A stretch of DNA of 56,865 nt, from NCBI GenBank assembly GCA_019414725.1, contig DXLM01000003.1:1-56865 (forward strand), written 5' to 3'. Under the pieces are notes generated by a model. That model saw only the letters and a list, made by a program, of their open reading frames with translations. It did no database searches and was not told where the DNA came from. Position numbers and translations under genes: made by a program. Shown one piece after another: positions 50,566-56,865 of the stretch. The DNA comes from Bacteroides sp. Lineage in GTDB: Bacteria; Bacteroidota; Bacteroidia; Bacteroidales; Bacteroidaceae. Each line of letters starts with the position of its first letter. The stretch's first letter is position 1.

Positions 50566-53500
50566 ATGCAAATCAATAGAATACTAACAAAAACATTCCT
50601 TATCTGTCTGATTTATTGCTTGTCTATACTTCCGGCAAGTGCCCAGACTAGTGTCTTATTTTCTACCGACAATCAAATATCAAACAGCCTGATAAATGAT
50701 ATTTATCAAGACCAGAAAGGTTTTATCTGGATTGCTACAGAATATGGATTGAATTTATTTGACGGAAATAAGTTTGTAACTTTCCACCACATAGAAAATG
50801 ATTCTACCTCACTTCGTAACGATTATGTATTTTCAGTCTTCGAGGATAGCAAAAACAATCTTTGGGTAGCTTCATTGGGCGGGCTGATGAAGTACAATCA
50901 TAATACCAATTCATTTACAGAAGTACCACTATACATAAATTCTACCCAGGTTACTACCATACACACTGTTCAAATTATCGAACGCAAGAATGGAGAAATA
51001 TGGGTTGCATCTTCTGGAGGAGGTATATTCAAAGCCAACGCAGAAGCAGAACGTTGCGACTGTGTAATGGATTTCTATAAAATGGGTATGCTGCATCTGA
51101 CTTCTATGTTGGAAGATAACGAAGGGAACTTATGGATGGGAGCAGAAAATGACGGATTGATTTGCTATAACCCTGAAACAAAAGCTGTCCAAACTTTCCG
51201 TACTCCTTTTATCAGTGAAAACAACATATCCGATCTGGCTAAAGGAAACAGTGGAAACATTTATATCGGCACATTGACTGGAGGTCTTAATATATACAAT
51301 GCAAGTAGCAAAAGTTTTACACAAGTTCCTTACAAAGGAAGAAACAACTTGCAAATCAAGACACTGAAATTTATAAATAATCAACTATATATTGGAACCG
51401 ACGGAGAAGGACTAAAAGTGTATTCATTGAAAGACAAAGAGATTCAAGACCACCCTCTTGAAAACGCTCCGATAAATATTAACGACGGTAAGGTACACTC
51501 TATCCTAATGGATCGGGACAAAAATCTTTGGCTTGGTCTGTTCCAGCGGGGAATTGCTTTCATCCCCACCAAACGTAACCCTTTTCTTTACCACGGGCAA
51601 AAACAAATACACGATAACCCCATCGGTCATAACTGTGTTATGTCTGTATTCCAAAACAGCAAGAAAGAACTGTTTGTCGGAACAGACAATGACGGATTGT
51701 ATGTCTTGGATAAAAATTTCAATCAGATAAACCACTTTACTCCCGAAGGAAGTCCAAATAGCGTTGCCAATACGATACTAAGTATCTTCGAAGATTCAAA
51801 CAATGAACTTTGGCTTGGTTCATATACAAAAGGAGTTGCACGGTGTAACCCTGCAACCGGATTCTGTGAATTTATTCCAGAACTGATAAATGAACGTATC
51901 TTTTCTATCACCGAAGATCATAATCACAACTTATACTTCAGCACTTATGGTTCTGGATTTTATGTATATAATAAGACCAACAAACTATTGAAGCGTTATA
52001 ACAGTACAGAAGAAAGTACCGGAATAAAGACTAAGGATGAACTTCCCAATAACTGGATAAATTCTTTGTATTGTGATAAGGAAGGTATGATCTGGATCGG
52101 ACATTTTAAGGGTATCAGTTGTTTTGATCCACAAACAGAAAGCTTCATCAACTACACATCCAATAACTATATTATAACAAGATGCATCGGTTATGCCATA
52201 ACTGAAAGCCACGACGGAACGATATGGGCAGGAACATCAAATGGTTTATATTCGTTTGACCGGAAAACTAAAACAATAAAACGCTATACACAACAAGATG
52301 GACTGAGTAACAACATTATTTGTGGTGTATGCGAAGATAATAATCATAATATCTGGGTAAGCACATTCAACGGAATCAGTTGTCTGAATAGAAAAGAACA
52401 AAGTTTTACCACTTACTTTTCAGGCGACGGACTACAAGGAAATGAATTTACAAGAGGAGCTTTCTATCGTTCAGTAAGCGGTGAAATTTTCTTCGGAGGA
52501 GTAAATGGAATCACCAGCTTTATGCCGGAAAAAATAGCAAACAATACTCCTACTCCCTCTATTACAATTACTGAATTTATCGTTGCTGGAAAATCAGTAA
52601 ATACCAATACACTGTCAGGAGGAGAACCTATTACCCAAAAAGCTGTGATAGAATCGGACAAGTTCCGGCTAAACTATAAAGATAATACATTCAGTATATC
52701 GTTTTCTACATTACAGTTTGACAACGTACGTCAGGTTATCTATAAATATCGTATCAAGGAGCTGGATGAAGAATGGCTGTCAACAGCACCCGGAGTCAAT
52801 ACAGTGACATACAACAACCTGCCTCACGGGAAATATACATTCCAGGTATATGCTATCAATCATGGTTACAATTCACCTACCCGCAGTATCGAAATCATCA
52901 TCACTCCGCCTTGGTTCCAATCATGGTGGGCATATATTATATATGCCATACTGACTATTTTCATCATACTGGCTATCATCGGAAACTTGCGTACACGCTT
53001 CGAACGCCGTAAAGAAATGGTAGAACGTAAGCATGCCGAAGAAATAAGCGAGGCTAAACTACAGTTTTTTATCAATATATCACATGAAATTCGTACTCCT
53101 CTCACGTTGATTATAAATCCGCTTGAAAAGCTGATAGCCAACTGTCATGACTCAGAACTAGAAAAGAGTTATATGATGATTTACCGTAACTCACAGCGTA
53201 TTCTTCGATTAATCAACCAATTGATGGATATTCGTAAAATAGATAAAGGACAGATGAATCTGAAGCTAAGAGAAACAGACCTGGTCGGATTCATTGATGA
53301 TGTAGTAACTACATTCAGTTACCTTGCACAAAACAAACATATCACACTTACTTTCCAACATCAGGACAATCGGTTAAGTGCATGGCTTGACCTGCATAAC
53401 TTCGACAAAGTACTGATGAATCTGCTTTCGAATGCCTTCAAGTATACTCCCGAAGGAGGAAATGTTACGATTTCACTCACTACAGGAGAAGATGAAGAAG

Positions 53501-54696
53501 CACATCTTCCGCTTAAGAAATATATAGAAATTAAAGTAAGCGACACAGGAATAGGCCTGGATGACCAGCAGATAGAACGCATATTCGACCGATTTTACCA
53601 AATCAACAATGATATTACACGCAATCAGGCCGGAACCGGAGTAGGACTCCACTTAACCCGGTCACTGGTAGAGCTTCATCATGGTACAATCATTGCCCGT
53701 AACCGTACAGATGTACAAGGCAGCGAATTTATTATCCGCATTCCACAAGGTAGTGACCATTTGAAAATGGAAGAACTGGAACAACCAGATACAACTACCT
53801 CAGAGAATAATCCAACGATTACTACTACCACAACATCTGAACAGCCAGTTAAAACAACAGAAGAAACAGAAACTGAAAAGAAAATCAAATCAAAAAGCAA
53901 CTTCCACATTCTGATAGCTGATGATGAAAAAGAGATTCTGAACTATCTGAAAAATGAATTGTCGGCAGACTATAAAATTCATACTTGCAACAATGGACGT
54001 GAAGCCTACGAATATCTGCTAAACAATCCAACGGACTTGCTCATAAGTGATGTAATGATGCCTGAAATGGATGGTATGACATTATGCAAAAAGATCAAGC
54101 AAAATGCCAATATCAACCATATCCCTGTGATTTTACTGACAGCTAAAGGACGTCCGGAAGAACAGGTAGAAGGTATCGAAATCGGAGCTGACAGTTATCT
54201 GATCAAACCGTTCAATATAGAAGTATTGAAGAGTACGATTGGCAATCTGCTTTCGAACCGACGACTGTTGAAGAATAAGTTCAGCGGAGCTCAGGAGCAA
54301 AGCGACAAAGTTCAGAATATCCAACTGAAATCGGCAGATGAAGTATTGATGAACAAAATAATGAAAGTCATCAATGAAAATCTGTCAGAGCCTACCCTGA
54401 ACGTAGAAATGCTAGCGAACAGTGTAGGATTAAGCCGCGTGCACCTGCATCGTAAGCTGAAGGAACTCACCAATTTATCTTCAAGAGATTTCATACGCAA
54501 CATACGTATGCAACAGGCAGCCAAGCTACTGAAAGAGAAGAAACTGACGATTTCTGAAGTAGCCTATGCTGTAGGCTATAACAACCTGTCGCATTTTTCG
54601 AATACATTCAAAGAATATTTTGGATTATCCCCTAAAGAATACATGCAAAACGCTCATGAAGAAAATGCTACAGAGAATGACATAATAGAAGAATAA
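50566..54696 (+). CDS. Hybrid two-component system regulator (HTCS) of the utilization locus
   Basis: A 1376-residue one-protein sensor and response regulator. A signal peptide (ILTKTFLICLIYCLSILPASA) leads a periplasmic double beta-propeller of Reg_prop repeats (GFIWIATEYGLNLFDG, GEIWVASSGGGIFKA and many more, to about residue 690). A Y_Y_Y domain follows, then a membrane helix (WWAYIIYAILTIFIILAII). The cytoplasmic part has HisKA with phospho-acceptor His840 (FINISHEIRTPL), an ATPase domain (NLLSNAFKYTPEGG, DTGIGL, GTGVGLHL), a receiver with Asp1162 (LLISDVMMPEMDG) and a C-terminal AraC DNA-binding domain. HTCS proteins bind breakdown oligosaccharides in the periplasm and activate the surrounding locus, here likely xylan genes. 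Confidence 0.96.
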   Translation: MQINRILTKTFLICLIYCLSILPASAQTSVLFSTDNQISNSLINDIYQDQKGFIWIATEYGLNLFDGNKFVTFHHIENDSTSLRNDYVFSVFEDSKNNLWVASLGGLMKYNHNTNSFTEVPLYINSTQVTTIHTVQIIERKNGEIWVASSGGGIFKANAEAERCDCVMDFYKMGMLHLTSMLEDNEGNLWMGAENDGLICYNPETKAVQTFRTPFISENNISDLAKGNSGNIYIGTLTGGLNIYNASSKSFTQVPYKGRNNLQIKTLKFINNQLYIGTDGEGLKVYSLKDKEIQDHPLENAPININDGKVHSILMDRDKNLWLGLFQRGIAFIPTKRNPFLYHGQKQIHDNPIGHNCVMSVFQNSKKELFVGTDNDGLYVLDKNFNQINHFTPEGSPNSVANTILSIFEDSNNELWLGSYTKGVARCNPATGFCEFIPELINERIFSITEDHNHNLYFSTYGSGFYVYNKTNKLLKRYNSTEESTGIKTKDELPNNWINSLYCDKEGMIWIGHFKGISCFDPQTESFINYTSNNYIITRCIGYAITESHDGTIWAGTSNGLYSFDRKTKTIKRYTQQDGLSNNIICGVCEDNNHNIWVSTFNGISCLNRKEQSFTTYFSGDGLQGNEFTRGAFYRSVSGEIFFGGVNGITSFMPEKIANNTPTPSITITEFIVAGKSVNTNTLSGGEPITQKAVIESDKFRLNYKDNTFSISFSTLQFDNVRQVIYKYRIKELDEEWLSTAPGVNTVTYNNLPHGKYTFQVYAINHGYNSPTRSIEIIITPPWFQSWWAYIIYAILTIFIILAIIGNLRTRFERRKEMVERKHAEEISEAKLQFFINISHEIRTPLTLIINPLEKLIANCHDSELEKSYMMIYRNSQRILRLINQLMDIRKIDKGQMNLKLRETDLVGFIDDVVTTFSYLAQNKHITLTFQHQDNRLSAWLDLHNFDKVLMNLLSNAFKYTPEGGNVTISLTTGEDEEAHLPLKKYIEIKVSDTGIGLDDQQIERIFDRFYQINNDITRNQAGTGVGLHLTRSLVELHHGTIIARNRTDVQGSEFIIRIPQGSDHLKMEELEQPDTTTSENNPTITTTTTSEQPVKTTEETETEKKIKSKSNFHILIADDEKEILNYLKNELSADYKIHTCNNGREAYEYLLNNPTDLLISDVMMPEMDGMTLCKKIKQNANINHIPVILLTAKGRPEEQVEGIEIGADSYLIKPFNIEVLKSTIGNLLSNRRLLKNKFSGAQEQSDKVQNIQLKSADEVLMNKIMKVINENLSEPTLNVEMLANSVGLSRVHLHRKLKELTNLSSRDFIRNIRMQQAAKLLKEKKLTISEVAYAVGYNNLSHFSNTFKEYFGLSPKEYMQNAHEENATENDIIEE

Positions 54697-54732
54697 ATCA
54701 TCAGCCACATCGAAAATCAGATAATATTACAA

Positions 54733-54782
54733 AAAAGAAAACTCCAGCATATCGTTCTAAAAACATGCTGGAGTTTTCTTTT
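54733..54782. terminator. Terminator after the HTCS gene
   Basis: An 18-bp stem, arms 54733-54750 and 54765-54782 (core AAACTCCAGCAT with ATGCTGGAGTTT), ending in a long T run. A runs on the left arm would let it also work leftward for the GH67 gene. Confidence 0.93.
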
Positions 54783-54787
54783 TTTCT

Positions 54788-54859
54788 GTACAAACTTCTT
54801 TATTCTTCGTACAAACCTTTTTACCTTTTCGTACAAACTATTTCAACTTTTGTACAAAA
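54788..54859. repeat. Four helically phased GTACAAA repeats
   Basis: GTACAAA begins at 54788, 54809, 54831 and 54852, spacings of 21, 22 and 21 bases (two DNA turns). The first three copies read GTACAAAC, and the two middle ones are preceded by TC. The T-rich spacers are dissimilar in detail. The last copy lies in the perfect palindrome TTTTGTACAAAA (54848-54859). It lies between the HTCS terminator and the 3' end of the GH67 gene, where no promoter is expected. Confidence 0.75.
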
Positions 54860-54913
54860 AACAGACCTAATCCGCTGTTATTATCAGGAAAAGCAGAAGG
54901 ACTATATTTCAGC

Positions 54914-56865
54914 TCATTCCTTTCTTGGCAATATATCTGCCCCTGGACATTCAAAATTCGTAATAGGCAAATGTACCTTTTTCAGTTCTTTCAGCCGGAA
55001 AGTTGCCTTTTCTATATCTTTGGGAAATTTCATTTTCGAAAAGCTCTGAAAATACAACAAGCAGGCATCTTTCCACCAGACGGCATCATTTACCTGAATA
55101 TCCAAGCGTTTTGCAACTGCTTCATAACGCTCTGTATCAATATACGGACGCATCTGATTCCATGTATCGCGAAAACGCCGTACCTCTTTCAGCCCCGTAT
55201 CATACTTATAACACAGTTCTTCCCACAGCGTATATCCGTCTTTCAATTTATATGTCCACGGAACATGGTGAAACCAAAGCAAAAATTCTTCGGGGCATGT
55301 ATCCAGCGTTCCCCATATATTCGCCAACGAATCGGGATATTGCGAAACAGCATTACTACCTGTACCACTTCTGTCAAAGCCAAGTCCTTCACTATCTGCC
55401 CGATGATAATACGAAGGAAGCCAGTCGGGACGTGCCCCTTCTATCTCACACCACGGTTCTGGTCCGTAATGATGTCCCCACGCAAATATATGGTGTAACC
55501 CCAATGGCATCATATAGTTAACCACCGCTTCACGACTTTCCAGCATAACTTCACGCATTGGAACAAGAAAATCTTTGTTCGATGTAAAGGTCTGTTTCAA
55601 CCATTCATCGGCAATTTCTTCCGACGACAGACGAGGATTCCAGGCAAGTCTGCCAAAAGTATACCAGTTAGCCTGTGCAAAATCGTGTCCGCACCAATTC
55701 ACATCATCACCAATATTAGTCACACCTGCTACGGCACGTAACATATCTGGATCAACATATCTGAAAAATTCTTTCCACATCGGAGCCAGATAAGCCAAAT
55801 GATTGGAATGCCCAAGGTATTCTTGTGTAACCTGAAATTCTGCCATTAATGGTGTATGTTTCATCGCCCCAAACAAAGGACTATACGGTTCACGCGGCTG
55901 AAAATCAATAGGACCATTCTTTACTTGCACGATAACGTTGTCGAGGAACTTTCCATCCAGTGGCTGAAACTCCAGATAAGCCTGTTTCGCACGGTCATTG
56001 TCGGAAGGACTATATACAAAAGCTCTCCACATTACGATTCCTCCATACGGTTTCAATGCCTCTGCAAGCATATTTGCTCCTTCAGCATGTGTACGATGAT
56101 AATCACATGGACCAGGCTGCCCCTCGGAGTTAGCTTTCACCAAAAAACCGCCAAAATCAGGAATCTGCGAATATATTTCGTATACTTTTTTCTTCCACCA
56201 TTCTGAAACCTCGGTATTTAAAGGATCTGCTGTAGCAAGTTTTCCTAAAACCATAGGAGAGGCAAAATTTACAGACAAGTAGACTTTTAAACCGTATGGC
56301 CTGAAAACATCAGCCAGCGCTTTTACTTTCAACAGATAAGCATCCGACAATATTTCCGGAGAAGCATTGACATTATTTAATACCGTACCATTGATTCCAA
56401 TCGAAGCATTGGCACGTGCATATGCTTCATAACGAGGAGATAACACATCAGGCAGTTCTTCCCATTTCCAAAGCGAATGCCCAGCATAACCGCGTTCTAT
56501 TGTTCCATCCAGATTATCCCAATGATTCAGTATTCGGTATTCATATGCCGGCTTTTCCTTTATATCCAGATGGCCTAAATCAATATCCGTTTCCTGTAAA
56601 CGAATCAGATGATAAGCAGCATAAAGCAGTCCGGTTTCCGACAATGAACCGATAACTATATGATTTTTATCCGTACGGATAGTATAACCATCTTTTCCTA
56701 AAGCAAGGTGTTCCTTATCTGCACAGAGTTGTAAAGTGACAGGAACACCTTTCCACGACCTATTCAGTTCACGCTGTGCAATATTCAACGTCTGCGAGTG
56801 CAACAAACAATCAATTGTTGCACTCGCAGTAGTATCTTGACGCAGCCATAAACGACTGCCGTCTT
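54914..56865 (-). CDS. GH67 alpha-glucuronidase (partial, 5' end outside window)
   Basis: At least 650 residues of a GH67 enzyme. The N-terminal GH67N-type domain (SRLWLRQD visible at the window edge, then IVIGSLSETGLLYAAYHLIR), catalytic barrel and C-terminal domain are all seen. Active-site residues: the general acid Glu in VKANSEGQPGP, the Asp in VKNGPIDFQPREPYSP and the Glu in MAEFQVTQEYLG. It removes (4-O-methyl-)glucuronic acid from the non-reducing end of xylo-oligosaccharides. The frame stays open to base 56865, so the start and any signal peptide lie beyond; a TTG at 56806 is not the start. It faces the HTCS gene and with GH3 and SusCD marks a glucuronoxylan locus continuing to the right. 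Confidence 0.93.
   Translation of the reverse strand, partial: DGSRLWLRQDTTASATIDCLLHSQTLNIAQRELNRSWKGVPVTLQLCADKEHLALGKDGYTIRTDKNHIVIGSLSETGLLYAAYHLIRLQETDIDLGHLDIKEKPAYEYRILNHWDNLDGTIERGYAGHSLWKWEELPDVLSPRYEAYARANASIGINGTVLNNVNASPEILSDAYLLKVKALADVFRPYGLKVYLSVNFASPMVLGKLATADPLNTEVSEWWKKKVYEIYSQIPDFGGFLVKANSEGQPGPCDYHRTHAEGANMLAEALKPYGGIVMWRAFVYSPSDNDRAKQAYLEFQPLDGKFLDNVIVQVKNGPIDFQPREPYSPLFGAMKHTPLMAEFQVTQEYLGHSNHLAYLAPMWKEFFRYVDPDMLRAVAGVTNIGDDVNWCGHDFAQANWYTFGRLAWNPRLSSEEIADEWLKQTFTSNKDFLVPMREVMLESREAVVNYMMPLGLHHIFAWGHHYGPEPWCEIEGARPDWLPSYYHRADSEGLGFDRSGTGSNAVSQYPDSLANIWGTLDTCPEEFLLWFHHVPWTYKLKDGYTLWEELCYKYDTGLKEVRRFRDTWNQMRPYIDTERYEAVAKRLDIQVNDAVWWKDACLLYFQSFSKMKFPKDIEKATFRLKELKKVHLPITNFECPGADILPRKE
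56792..56829. repeat. 15-bp perfect inverted repeat inside the GH67 gene
   Basis: CTGCGAGTGCAACAA (56792-56806) and TTGTTGCACTCGCAG (56815-56829) are exact reverse complements, eight bases apart. They lie within coding sequence for the N-terminal region (residues ASATIDCLLHSQ). Perfect arms of this length are rare in coding DNA. Confidence 0.85.

Noticed and set aside
54788..54859. CRISPR array
   Set aside because: Repeat units are only seven or eight bases with 14-base spacers, and no cas genes are nearby.
56804..56806. TTG at 56806 as start of the GH67 gene
   Set aside because: The frame stays open and matches the family (SRLWLRQD) up to the window edge, so the true start lies outside.

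Overview
The window is a stretch of a Bacteroidales chromosome, most like Bacteroides or Phocaeicola. The evidence is the TAnnTTTG (-7) promoter element in front of almost every gene, secreted proteins with MKK-type signal peptides, a SusC/SusD pair, a one-protein hybrid two-component regulator, a bifunctional DAHP synthase/chorismate mutase and RNase Y. Most of it is ordinary chromosomal gene content; the two ends are accessory.

Left edge (1-2065): two related AraC-type regulator genes, both apparently broken, flank a small VOC (glyoxalase-fold) gene. To their right lie a long palindrome, a complete promoter with no gene behind it, and a 34-base remnant matching the 3' end of a tRNA-Ser gene with its terminator. 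I read this as the right end of an integrated element whose other end, with the intact tRNA-Ser, lies left of the window.

Core region (2285-31711): a GNAT acetyltransferase; a secreted M3 peptidase; a coiled-coil protein, ZapA and RNase Y; a patatin-like protein; an Xaa-Pro aminopeptidase; a secreted bleomycin-hydrolase-type peptidase; RecJ and RecQ; a bile-salt-hydrolase-family enzyme; a leftward EamA transporter-RavA-ViaA operon; a Crp/Fnr regulator with an acyltransferase and FNR-like inverted repeats; two flavodoxin-like proteins; an XRE-cupin regulator with an acyl-CoA ligase; a secreted DUF3108-like protein; a TPR protein; and a small HTH protein followed by an OmpA-family barrel and a lipoprotein.

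Aromatic amino acid operon (33026-37266): prephenate dehydratase, an aminotransferase, DAHP synthase/chorismate mutase and prephenate dehydrogenase form one rightward operon. It is preceded by a leader peptide with eleven consecutive Phe/Tyr codons and mutually exclusive antiterminator and terminator hairpins, a classical ribosome-mediated attenuator. A PatB/MalY-type C-S lyase is divergent from it.

Right part (37485-56865): a small porin-like barrel, a GHL10 glycoside hydrolase-like protein and UvrA lead into a polysaccharide utilization locus: SusC, SusD, a GH3 beta-xylosidase-like enzyme, a 1376-residue HTCS regulator and, leftward, a GH67 alpha-glucuronidase that runs off the window. The enzymes point to glucuronoxylan. 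The SusC start codon is out of frame with the gene because the A tract just after it has seven bases instead of eight, a candidate phase-variation switch or a mutation. No rRNA, complete tRNA, CRISPR array or insertion sequence was seen.
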